Part shown: in pieces, positions 46,231 to 58,150 of the stretch
How positions within the stretch are numbered: the stretch's first letter is position 1
Layout: the number at the start of each line of letters is the position of its first letter
Assembly: GCA_008360975.2 (NCBI GenBank)
Contig: CM039211.1
Span: 18,448,943 to 18,512,942, forward strand
Origin: Lichenostomus cassidix
Lineage: Eukaryota > Chordata > Aves > Passeriformes > Meliphagidae
Direction of reading: 5' to 3'
Length of the DNA stretch: 64,000 nt
The notes under the pieces: model-generated
What the model was told of the DNA's origin: nothing
Database searches by the model: none
What the model saw: the letters and a program-made list of their open reading frames with translations, nothing else
Program-made: the position numbers and the translations under genes

Positions 46231-47429
46231 AAGGGTGCATGATCCCACAGGATGAAAAGGGCTTTGAATCCCAATTTCTCTCAGCTGCAGAGCATGTACT
46301 GGGTAAATGAGAAAGGTAGTGGAGTCTTGCAATTACAAGTCAGACTTCCCTACATTTACAAAGCAGCAGTGAGTGATATTCCTTTGTATTGCTTTTCCAG
46401 TCCCACTGCTTTTATTCAGATTTTTCCTCATATTGAAAGGATATCCATGCCAGGCATACTAATAAACAAATAAATTAAAATGTAATAGTGTGGAACAACA
46501 TAAATCTCAGATGTATTAAACACAAAATTAAGGAACATAGAGATTTATGTATCTTTTTCCTGTTTCAACATGGATTTTTCCAAACCTCCACTGTGAAAAA
46601 AGCCAAGCATACCACTCTGTTCTTCCAGGGAGAATGTTCAGAGACTTGGAACACTCACAATGAAATTTCATGCAAACTATCCCCTAAGTTTTTACAGCAA
46701 GTAGCTGCAAAACCATGACAACAGCCCCTGCAACAAGAGCACAGGGATCAATAGGAATTCTGGTATTCCTCTTAGAGAAATCTAGAGAATCTTAGAGAAT
46801 ATAGTCTACTTAAACATACTAAAAAGCTCCTCATAATGTCCATATTTATGACTTCAAAATAGTTTGAAAACTTTGGCCTTAATTTATAGTATCAGGCTTT
46901 CAACAGAAGTTTTCAATCTATTTAGAAATAGATACTGCTTCTTCTTGTAGGAAAGCAAATTAAGTTACCAAATCCAGGGGTCAAAATTTGGTGACATTTA
47001 AAATGACAAAACCATCACCTTCTCCCCAATGGCTAAATCGCTCAAAAGCAATTCCATAAAAATATCCTGACAACCTTCATGAGGAGAGGAAACTACCAAA
47101 AAAAATCAACAGCACTTTTAAGTATGAGAAATTTGTGCTAACCGTATAATGAATTAAGATATATGTTGATGGTGAGCCCACTACCAGGCCTTCTGTCATT
47201 TCAATTTCCTTTTATTGGTATGTTTATGTGGCATTAGAAGACATTTTCCCCCCCTCATAACTACAGCTGCTTAGAAAACGTGAATGTCAATATCCCATTT
47301 CAGCAGACACTTAGACACCCTTGCATTTATACAAACACCTCCTCCTAGAATCTGGATCACCTCTTATTGGTACATTTGACCATCTGTTAGGTATTTTAAC
47401 AGTTAAGATTAGGAGGGATAGAAAAAGTG

Positions 47430-47650
47430 GTTGTCAGAGACAGCTTTTATTCTAAAGATGATCCCAAAGGACATATATGAATAAAGAACGGTGCTTTCTC
47501 TTGGCACCATGTTTTCCTATTTTGCCAGCTTTTTTCTTCAGTAGTTGTGCAAAGTCTTAAGCAGATCCATGCTGCAAGGGAGGTTGGGCTTCGATTTCTC
47601 AGGTAACCTGAAGTCACTGAATACCGCTGTAGCCAATGCACTTACAGTTA
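47430..47650 (-). other. Candidate 3'-terminal exon or processed fragment (unconfirmed)
   Basis: On the minus strand a frame running to a TGA at 47540-47538 encodes a varied peptide whose tail includes F-R-L-P-E-K-S-K-P-N-L-P-C. About 90 bp further on is AATAAA (complement of 47446-47451). The block holds three CpGs in sequence where CpG is otherwise rare. A different minus-strand frame (47641-47447) is also open over the same bases, which weakens the case. No protein family is recognised. Confidence 0.15.
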
Positions 47651-50285
47651 AATAAATTGAATTAGATTACAGGTCAAACAACTGCAGGTGTACTGAGACT
47701 TAAATCAGACAATGTTGTAGCCGCTGCTACAACACCAACTGCTAATTCACCAGTGCTATTTGTTTAAGGAAAATCTTCTACAAGAACAGATGACCACTTT
47801 TCACTTTTAAAGATTAGTATTACTTGTTTGAGTTTAGTCTTAGAGATGTTTTCTCCATGAACTTCTCTATAGCAAATTAAAGGGTAAGGTTGTTGTACTG
47901 TCACTTACCTGTTTTTCACACAATCTTTTGAAATAATTAATAGATTCTTACATCCCCCCTGCTCTTGACTTTTGGGTTAAACATATGTCAGTCGTTTGTA
48001 GCAGAGTCTGACAATGGAGAAGTCTGAAAAATCCTCCACTGCTTTTGAGTGGTCTAGCTGTATTTCATAGTCAGCATGGTTTACCATAGGCACATGGTGA
48101 AAAGAACATGCATGTTCTTCCCATGTGCAGCCCCTCTCATATGTGCACTGGCATTCAGATACAATTAAACTATTGTGCTCAGTATCTCAGGCTGAGATGG
48201 TGGGAATACTTAAGCTGATGTTGATTCTTAGCCCACCTCCTACCCCACTTTTTCAATGCTCTGTGCTGTGGGCCATTCGAGATCCCTGACTAGTGTCCAG
48301 AAGCTGCACCATTACTGTGTGAACTGAAAGCTAATAACAGACTGGGACTATTAAACACAGCCTCAGAGAGCTCATTCTGCTGCAGGACATGTGAGACTGC
48401 CACCACTGCACAACTTGTCCTACATAATTTGTAATCACAGAAACAAGAAATTGCTTCTCATTAAAATTATAAGGGAAATAATAAAATCACACTGAGAAAA
48501 AGGTCACGTATACAAGGAAATCTCATTGGTGGGGTTGAATAACACAGCACAGAACTCAAAAGCTTATCTGTGTATAAATGAAAATACATGAATGGACATG
48601 CTGTCCAATGTACTCAAGATGTGGCATTCTTACTGCATGCAACTGAAACTAAGAAACTCTCCTAGATAATATTTTCCTTTCAAAGGACGCCCTAAACGTG
48701 CTCCTTGAAAAGATAGTCATGTATTTGTTGCCAAAATATTTCCACAACAGTAATTGTCAAAAGGGGTACACAAAAAGGAGCAAACATATCTTTTCAGACA
48801 TGGAAGAAAATGATGTGGACCAAGACTAACAAGAGTTTATGTTTTAATTTTGACTCAAAAGTAAAGACCAACAGTTGTCTGTTGAATAGTTAATTACATA
48901 TAGAAAAGCATTACCTGAGATTTTGAAAGCTGCTAAAACTTTGTGTGCATTTGTTTGTAGAGGGGAAATGTTTTTAATGTTAAAAACCAACTGTGGATGA
49001 GAAATATAAAAGTATTTGGAAGACAGCATGCAATTTTTTCTTAGTGCAGTAATAAAAATCAGAGAAAAATTTAATAGAAGAAAAAAAAAGTAAAAATGTT
49101 GATACTCTAAGAATGCAACTGTTTTCTTTGGTTTAATAAAGCCTACGGTTCAGATTTTGAAGTATCTCTTTTCATATTCTTTTGCTTTGTCTCATCGCAG
49201 ACTTCTACAAGGATATGGGGAGCAATTATTGTGTGCACACACAGTAACTGAGGAATAGTATTTTCTTGCCAGAAATATCCTTTGATTATACTTTTTTTTT
49301 GTTCTTGTGTTTATAGACTTACTGATTAACGATCCTGGCCCAGTAGTCATTTAGGCACTATAGTTAGCAGTATGGTAGATATCCAGATTTAGGGATTTAA
49401 TTTATCTGCATGAACAAGTTTTATATCAATTCTCCAAAAACGTTTCCACTTTCTTGGAAATAAGATGGTGGGAAGAGAGAAGAAATATCTTGTACATTTA
49501 AATGCCTCAGTGAAGCCAGCCCCACAGTTAATCAGCTCTGCCCTCACCAACAGATGTCACTGCAAGCAAAAGGAATTAATTTGTGAGGTTATTGGGCTCA
49601 AGGAGCAACAAAACTCTCTGAAATACAAATGCGAAAGAGGCTCTCTTTCAGAGCATATGTTCATGTCTCAGTTCCTCTGCCACAAGCTGAGAATTAGCAG
49701 CATGCAGACTGGTAAAAATAACAAAAAAGGGGGGGAAAAAAAAGAAAAAAAATGTAGAAAAGAAAAAAAAAATTTTTTTTTCAAACTTAAAGCCACATGA
49801 AATAACTGAAATACATCAAAAGAAAATTCAGTACCCCGCTTTTAATTTTATGAATGGTTTTACTGAGAAAACACAATTTTTAAATTCATTGAATGTATTT
49901 CTCCAAGGCACATTCAGAAAAGTAGACATTCCAGTTACCCAATTCTGTGGGTAAAGATGAGAAAAGGAAAGTGTTCATGTAGCAGTTACTAAGCAGTTCT
50001 ACAAATTTTTCTGATTAAAAAATTCACATATACCAGAGCACACAAAACCATCACTAAAAATAGTAAAGCTGCAAAGTAGAGACATTAAAAGTTAGATGCT
50101 TGCCATTAGGATTATTCATATGCAATCTTAAAATCCCATTTTTGCATGCATGCTCTGGTACAACCTTTAATTGCACAATCATATTGCTGTTTTGTGTTTC
50201 TCAAGACAGCCTTAGATTAGAGAGAAATATTAGAATTCTACCACAAAAAATAATTTTGACTCCTATGTCAGCAGGCTGAAATCCT

Positions 50286-50930
50286 TTAAAACAAATGCAA
50301 ATCACAACTCTCTGTGTCCCACCAGCAACACTGGCAGTGAGTGCAACCCAGATCCCAGGGGTCCTGATACACATTTTCCATACCTACCTGAGAGCAGTAA
50401 AGGAATAAAAAAATACATGGATTTTGGGGCATTGCCCAAAGCTTTGAGGGTACAGAGAAGCATTTTGTCATAGCACAGATTCTGTCCTGACTCCTCGCAA
50501 GTTGCGATGGTTGTTGTGCCCTTGCCTCTCTGAAACACCTCCTCCCAGCTCCCCTGTTTCTGTCTTAGCCTGTTTTCATGTTCCATCTGTTTGTCTTTAC
50601 CTCTCTGCTCCAATTTGTGTTTTCCTGCTTCATGCTCCTACTTGTTAGCAAGGAGGACTGTGAAGGTTGTTTTTTCCTGTTCACAATTAATCTGTCTTGG
50701 CTGCCAGTAGAAAGAATCGCAAGGTTGTCTTGATAAGCCCCAGTGCCCTTCTCTCTCTCGTGTAGCTTTGTTGCAGAAGGAATCTCTGGTAAATTCAGCT
50801 GCCAACCTCTGACAAACCTCTGCTGAGCACTTGCAATTTGAGGTTTGTTACTTGCAAAACCTTGCAAACTCAGCTGACATTTAGCTTGCTTTTTTATTAT
50901 CATTATTTTCCCACAGAAAACTAGATGCAA
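50286..50930 (-). other. Minus-strand ORF pair, unassigned
   Basis: Two partly overlapping minus-strand frames, 121 codons (50930-50565) and 103 codons (50613-50302), cover about 640 bp of purine-rich, TA-poor sequence with several CpGs. They are in different registers, so a decayed single gene would need a frameshift. The peptides are polar and basic and I do not recognise them. It may be a degraded retrocopy or simply compositional bias. Confidence 0.15.
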
Positions 50931-53184
50931 AATGTCAGTCTTTCATTGAAATTATAGAAATTCTACAGGCTTTTCATAAAAGTAATACAGTAATTAAGGT
51001 CCACAGGCAAACTGTTTTTTATCTCTCTCATCTGATCTGAGATTATCTTGTTGATGGCATAAGCTTTCAGGAGAGGGATATAGTCATTATGGAGCACATG
51101 TGTAGAAAACACGCAGTGTTCTATATGGCATATAAAAAATCTCACTACATGTGCTGAATGGAACATGCCAGAAAGGCAATTTTTAAAACAGGATACTAAA
51201 ATGTGACTACTTAGTGAACTACTGGCTTCCAAAAACATCATTAATTCCCACTGGCTTAGCTAGACTTTTCATATTATTTTATGCTTGTGAAAATATGATC
51301 TCTACCCACAAATTATTAAACTGTTTAAGATAAAACCATTTTGGTTTAATGAGATTACATGCAGAATATTGTGCAATTGCTGCGTTAGGTCCATCTGCAC
51401 CAAACCCTGACATCTGCCTTTTCATGCATTCTTTCTGTTTTTTTCAAGTCAGAGCAAAATACCAATTTCTTACTAAACAGCTGCTTTGTATCTTGTGATA
51501 TGACAAAATAATTCATTGAGGGTGTGGGGGGATGGGGTGGTGTGTGGTCTCCATTTCATAGTCCTACATATTTCCCAGACTGGAATCAGTGGGCTTTGAC
51601 AGGAAGCTGGATGATTCTTTGTTTCTTAGATTTTTTTATTTCTTTATTTCTCTTACTCTCTCACTCTTCTTTCCCACTGTATTTTTCTTCCCAGCTGACA
51701 GCTAAATACTAGGCTGAAACAGGGCACTGCTTAGCCTTTTCTTTCTCCTTGCTGGTTTGTTTTTGTCTTCCAAGTTATATAGAAAAAACTGAAAACATTT
51801 CAGCTAAACCTCAGAAATATGCTCAGTTAGAGTTACCTTTTAGCAAGCCACTCTTTCCTTATACCAGCAAATAAAAATTGGTAGTTCAGTAAAAGAAAAC
51901 TGTCTTGTCATTATAGCCAGCATAAAGAAATAATCTAAATAGAGGTCTGCAACCATTAACAAAATAATGGGAGTTTCTGTCATATAAAGGAAGGTCTTTC
52001 CTCCCCTGTATGCAGGGTGAGGAAATGCAACAGAAGTAGTAGGTGGAAATCAGCAATACAAACAAGTCAGCAGTGTTCATAGAGTTCAAAGGAAATAACA
52101 ACACATCAAAAATTCCACCCACTTTGAAAGATCCATGAAAATATGTAAGCAATTTGCCATCAGCAGAGCTGTAGTCCAATACCTTTGTTCTCCCATGGAG
52201 GTGGGGAAATGCTGCATTTGTTTCAACATATTTGCTTTCTACTTAACATGGGAAACCTGGCTGCACTCCACAGAGGCAAAGACTTTCAAAAGTTCAGGTC
52301 TGACATTAGCAGTTTGGGTGACTACTGCGTGCTGTGGTGGACTGGATTTTAACCTTCCTGTGCTGAGCATATTTTCAGTGTGGCATGTTAGTGGTAGAAA
52401 TTCCCTTCCCTCATCTAATGAGGCTCCAGGCATCCCAAAGATAAAAAACCCCTTCCTACCTCTATTCAGTTGCCATGCAAAAATACTCAGTATTTTGAAA
52501 AGAGATGTGGGGAATATCTGGACATAATTTATAGGTAGGATGGAAGTAACTGCTGTTGCTCAGGATATGAAGTAGTATCAATAAAACTAGTACAAATAAA
52601 TTAACAAGCAGAGTGAATGTGAAGTGATAAAAGATAAGTTCCATATATTACATTCTTATTGAAGTGCTAGTATTTGGAACTTTTGCTCACATTCCTCATT
52701 TTAAGCAATCCCTCTGAAGTCAGATAAGGCAAATCATTAAAACTGAAGCTTGAAAAGTCTGGGAGCTAACCAAGAAGACTGGTCTTGATTTTAATTTCTC
52801 ACATTTAACAATAATAACATGGAGCATGTTAGCCAAGAACATGCTGACTTTGAATGTTGTGCTAGGTACTTTTGCTATTTACCTAATTATACAAGTTTTT
52901 GTCTGCACAGTAGATACATGCTGCATGCAAATTTTTAAAACAAAGGAATCTGAACTGTCCAGAAAGACCATTTATTTCTCACAAAAAACTAAAAAAAAAG
53001 TAAAAGATGTCCATAATTTAGTTGAAACTTTCCTCCCTATCTATCAGTATGCAATAGGCACAACCTGACCTAGCCTCACACTTTTTAATGCTTAAGTCAT
53101 AGTTTACATTCTGATTACTATTATCAAATTTTTTACTAAATGTAATTTCACAACATTATATATAGTTTATATAATCCCTCACAA

Positions 53185-53262
53185 AGCCAAAAGCAAAGAA
53201 AAAAAATCCCTATCCAAAACCCAATAAAAACCAAAAAAAATCCCCCAAAAATAAAGAAATGT
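53185..53262. repeat. A/C-rich low-complexity tract
   Basis: A-runs with CCC and CCCCC interruptions on the plus strand, in the same orientation as the other A/C tracts. Confidence 0.85.
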
Positions 53263-53581
53263 AATGTGGGTTAAGTTCATCTCTTCTTCATATGGGAAAC
53301 AGAGTTGATATTTCTGACCTCCATGAATGGAAAGATTTGCTAATGTTCAGTTTCTTTATGCGAATTCACCATTTCTAGTACCACCAGCTGTTTGCGTCAC
53401 TGTTTACACATACAATATGCAGTGAAGTGCCCCTCCAAAAAAAATCAATAGCCATTATCATTGTTATTTACCATCATCATAATCCATCATCTGCTGTTGT
53501 TTCACACCACATTTTCCATGCCAAGTGTGGGTGTGCACTGCTATGTTGATGAATAGCTGAAAATTGCCATGACAATTTGGC

Positions 53582-53608
53582 GAGTTTCTGCTGAGTTTCT
53601 GAGTTTCT
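53582..53608. repeat. Short GAGTTTCT repeat (3 copies)
   Basis: GAGTTTCT occurs at 53582, 53593 and 53601. The last two are directly adjacent and the first is separated by three bases. Confidence 0.95.
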
Positions 53609-56149
53609 GGCTGGCACAGTAAACACTGAATGGTTCTTTACAGCAAGATGCATTAATATGTGCACAAAGTTCATCTTTTAGTTGAGAGTTTTCCAGTTTT
53701 GTTGTGTCCGTGTTGTAAAATGCCAGTGTAGTTAGCCTCTAGATAGAGTAAAAGAAAAGTTTATATTACAAATAACATTTTGGTATAGGATAGTAGTAGC
53801 TTTCTGTGAGAACCATGAATGTCTTCACATTTTGGTTTGTTTATTATGATAATAGACATTAAAGCAGAAATGTGCAAGAAACAATGCATTGACTAGTTAA
53901 GGAAGAAAAATAGAAATTCAGGGTAATCTTTAGCCTTATCTCAACTCTTTTGAATGGCTGCTGCAAGCACTGTGAAATCACTGTACCACCACTTGTCTGT
54001 AACCAGTGTATTGCTCTACTTCTTTTCAACCTCTTCCATTATGGAAATTCTTCCAGGGGCTGCAGACAGTTTCTCATCTCCTCAGCTACATGAGCTAGAT
54101 GTATGTGTGAAGGAACTCCTCAAAAATTAATAGCAATATAATTGCTTTGCTACTTTCTTAAACTGTTACCTGTTTTTATTTTATAAAACATTAAAGGCAA
54201 TTTTAAGCATGTGTGCTCAAGATCAGTATGAAAAACTCTTCATGGAAACCTGCAACCCCGGAGTTCCTCAGACTATCCTGAAAATGCTGTCTTATTGAAA
54301 AGTAATGATCCTGATGAATTTATATTTTCATCTCTTGACATCTTGCTTTATCCCTGACCTCAACAATCAGACACCTAGTTTTGCTTATGTTCCCTGATGA
54401 GAAGCCTAGGTACTCAAACTCATTTGATTTATCTAGTGCACAAATGTGAATGAGTGCAAAAATGATAAACCAAGAGATCAGTCTAATTTGAACACACTGT
54501 CTTGCAGAGGAGAATGTTTCTCTTTTTAAAGAAAATACCTCTTGGCATGGTAGGGCTGTAGCCAAGTCATATGACAGTTTATCTCAAAAGCAGCGAGGTT
54601 GTTGCACCTTCTTCTGGTCTTAAAAAAGGTTCAGACTCAGCATCTCACAGCAGCCAGAATGCTGAAACCTGATTTCTGTCCTGAACCTGGTCCTTGTGCA
54701 TGGGGTAGTGACAGCCCTAGTCCGCTGGGCAGAGGAGCTGCAGAGGAGCACCCTTTTGGGCAGGACATCTCCGAGGCACAGGGACTGCTGCACTGCGTCT
54801 CCTGCATTTTCTGTTGCTGACCTCTCCCTACTCTGTTTCCCTGCTTGCTGTGGAGGGGCTACCTCTGAAGGTCCAGACTTTGTCCATGCATTATGTAGGC
54901 CACTGCCATGGGCACAAAACATGGAACTTAAGAGGAAAATCTGAGGAACACAGTGTCTACATTGTGGGTTGGACTCCACTAGTAAGGAAGAAAGGAGTCA
55001 AATTCCAGTGCTTGCAAGTGCAGACTGGCAAAGGAAGGCATATGTATAAGCTCATTTTTAGTGAAAATGACTTGGAAAACAATAACTTTGTGTGTTTCAT
55101 ACGTGTTGTTTGAGTGGCACAAACACAAACACTTGAACACATTCTTGATTAAGGACGTAAATTACAGCCTAGACTATAAATGAAGAATATACAGTGAGAT
55201 TCCTGTACCACTTAAACAAAAAAGAAACATTAAAAATTTTCCAAGGAATGTATTTTAGCACTAAATATATATTCTGTCTAGCTTACTATCGTTCACTGTT
55301 AATCAGAACACAAAGTTCTTTTTAGAGAATCTTAAGAAGAAAAAGAAAACCAATGTGGAGCAAAAGTGTAAAGACAATGGCACCAGTGTTCTTTTTTTAA
55401 TATGCTCACACTCTACCATGTATAACATGTCTTTGAAACATATAGCCAGGCCTCATTCATGAGTTCAGGATGGCTTTCTGGAAAATATTCACATTTTCCC
55501 CAAAACATTTTGTCCATGACTATATGTGCACTGAATGACTTGGGACCATAACATGTATTTAAAGAAAGGATTTTGGGAATTTGGAGTCAATCATCATATT
55601 TCCCCATTATAAGTGGAATAAGTAATGAGTAACAGAGTAACTATACCTATAAATATTTTATAGTTTCAATATCCATGATAACTTAATCTATGCCAGTCAG
55701 CTGTTCAGAGCAATGGAGATACAGTGCAGCCCAAATAAACATTTTTAATCTCTTTTCAATGAAGATGGAAAATTTTCCTTCTAATTAGTATATGACCTTC
55801 ACATAAATTTATAATTTTTTTTTATCTGTTATTTTTAGGTATTGGACCAATTTGTGCTGAAAAATAAAACCATAACACAGGACCTTAGTGGCCACGTGTG
55901 TCTGGCTTTCATCTTCTTCATCAAGATTTCCAAATATGAAATTATAATGAAGTTTCGGATAGTGGGCATATGAATTGGGAATAATAATTAGGATAATTAA
56001 TTGAACCTTAGCCATGAGTTAAAAATCAACATATTTAGATTAGATCTGAACATTTCCTCAAAGGTTCTGAGCCTCCAAGCTTTTGTGCCTCCTCTTGTGT
56101 CTCCTCTTCCTCAGATTAGGGTGACTTCACACTCCCTGCATGCCCAGAT

Positions 56150-56332
56150 TCCTTAAAAAAAAACCTGAAAAAACAACCAAACTTTAAAAAATCTCAACCA
56201 ACCAATTAAAAAAACAAACAACAACCACAACAATAACAAAAAAACCCCAAACCAGCCCCCAAACAAAAAACCCAAAAAAAAAACCCAAACAAAAAAAACC
56301 CAAACCAAAACCGAGCCAAAAAACCAAACTGA
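56150..56332. repeat. Long A/C-rich tract
   Basis: About 180 bp almost wholly of A and C on the plus strand, with repeated AAACCC- and AAACCCC-like units in the right half (56235-56320). The complementary strand carries several GGG and GGGG runs spaced by T-runs. The minus-strand frame 56184-56414 is a low-complexity Phe/Leu/Gly artefact. Confidence 0.95.
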
Positions 56333-56789
56333 GATATAAAAAAAATGATAATGAGTTCAAAAGGCTGTCTAGTGTGTAGCTGAGAAGTGACAGAGCCTGT
56401 ACCAACCAGGGCACCTTGTAGCTGCTCTACTGGGCAGATGTTTTCTTACTGGAGGGTAGGATGGCTAAGCAGACTGATTCTGCAGGCAGAGTGTAGGAGG
56501 TCATGTTTACTGTCCTAGTTTCACCTCTGTCCCACCTATCTCTCTATGTGTATCAGTTTTCCATCAGGAAAATCTGACTTCTACTTTAGGGCCTATGTGA
56601 CTTTGTGCAGGACCACAGAGAAAGGTAAAAAGAACCACCAGCACTGCTCTTGGAGGGAAGAGGTCATCTAATTGTAGCCTGCTGCTATCTCTAATCTGGT
56701 TCCTCTGCAGGTTTAATTTGTCTTTCATGACTTTTTACTGGTAAGGAAGAAAATGGACCTTCAGTGTGAATATCCCACTCTACAGCACA

Positions 56790-56915
56790 CTGCACCACTG
56801 AAGTCCCATCTCAAGTACTTTGTGCACCTTCAGGTGCCACAATATATGGGGACATCAAACCACTAGAGTATATCCAGGGGAGGTCAACAAACATGGTAGG
56901 TCATAGAAACATATT
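56790..56915 (+). mobile_element. Short CR1 LINE fragment
   Basis: 'cccatctcaagtactttgtg' followed by 'atggggacatcaaa' and 'gagtatatccaggggaggtc' and 'aacaaacatggta' corresponds to the CR1 segment usually read as 'cacctcaaatactgtg...ggacat...ggagcgtgtccagagaagggcaac'. Roughly 125 bp remain, strongly diverged, with both ends uncertain. Confidence 0.65.
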
Positions 56916-58014
56916 GAATGGTGATGTCCCAAAAAGTTGTGGTAGTGTAAATTCTAAAGACACAAATATGTTCTGATTAAAAACTAGAGAGGTGTTCTCT
57001 ATTCTAATTGCTCTCCAGTTTGGTTTGTAAACCATCACTGTTCATACTTGGCCATGTAGCTCCTTGAACAGGGTAAAACAAAGAAGGGTCTGCTATGTCT
57101 CAGACTGAAGTTAATTGGAAGGCTATATGTTAAAAGGTTAAATGATTTTTCTTGTCAAAAGTGACTGTTGGCTTACTATAATGAACTACCTCCTTAATGA
57201 CTGTAAATCTGTCAACCTCACTAGGGCTTCCATGTTTATTTTATCTGACATACTGACTCTAATGCAGCCGTAGAAAAAGAAAGTTTGATTTCTGCTAACA
57301 TATTAACTACTTTTGTTCAGGTAAACAAATCAAAGTCAGAACATGTGTTCCACAATATACTTAATTGCTGTTTTTCCAACTTACATTGGGCATTCAGTTT
57401 ACTTAGCTACATTTTCAAACAAAGCTTGTATGATGAATGGAAAAGGCTACAAAAGGCAAAAATTCTGAGAGGAAGATTGCACTGGTTAGGCATTCACACA
57501 TGCATGTTTGGATGCATTCTTGGACATATAAACATTCTTTTTTCATCTAAACAGCTTTTTTTTTTTCATGGAAGGACAGAGAAAGAAAATTAGAAGAGGC
57601 TAGCAACTTTAGAAATGGAGGTAGAGATCATTTCCCCATGAAAGGACAGAATGGAAACTTTGCAGCTATCAACAATTCAAATAGTTTTACTTCCTCTGAA
57701 TGTTTTCCTTCACTCCTTCTGCTGAATCCATTTGAAAGAAATATTATTTGACTTCCAGACATATTGAAATTATTTAGCTCTAGTATCATTCTCTTATGTT
57801 TTCTGAAGGCTTCTATACATTTTTTTCCTAATTTACATACCAGAATTACTGAATAGGACATGTAATCTTCATTACTTTCTGCGCTGTTTACAAGATTGAG
57901 GAGTTTTTTACCACTGTACTGCTCATTAAAGATCAGTTTAGTATTCTGTGTACTTGGTGACCAAGTTGCCTGTTTCAGAGAAAATGCAGGTTGCAAAAAA
58001 TACTTTATCTGCAA

Positions 58015-58150
58015 AATACAAAAAATCCCCCAAAAATATCCAAACCCACAAGACAAAAACCAACAAGAACAAGAAAAACAACAAAACACCCCCAACACCA
58101 CCACAACCCAAACCTAACCAACCAAACCCAACCAAACTAAACAAAAACCA
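58015..58150. repeat. Long A/C-rich tract
   Basis: About 135 bp of A and C with rare G and T, including CCCCC runs and AACCAACC-like units on the plus strand. Frames on either strand across it are compositional artefacts. Confidence 0.95.

Larger units (their letters stand above)
46231..56789. other. Unique AT-rich sequence with minor features
   Basis: About 10.5 kb with no confirmed gene. It includes the exon-like minus-strand block near 47430-47650, A/G-rich sequence at 49718-49785, overlapping minus-strand frames at 50286-50930, a 130-codon plus-strand frame at 52135-52527, A/C tracts at about 53185-53260 and 56150-56330, and a GC-richer islet at about 54640-54910. Confidence 0.5.

Noticed and set aside
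49465..49800. 111-codon plus-strand frame followed by A/G-rich sequence, considered as a retrocopy with poly-A tail
   Set aside because: The A-rich part is inside the frame and interrupted by a G-run and T-run; no polyadenylation signal precedes it and no parent protein is recognised.
52135..52527. 130-codon plus-strand frame
   Set aside because: Residue pattern looks random, no domain recognised and an opposite-strand frame covers part of it.
56184..56414. 76-codon hydrophobic minus-strand frame that could look like a membrane protein
   Set aside because: Its Phe/Leu/Gly composition comes from the T/G strand of an A/C tract.
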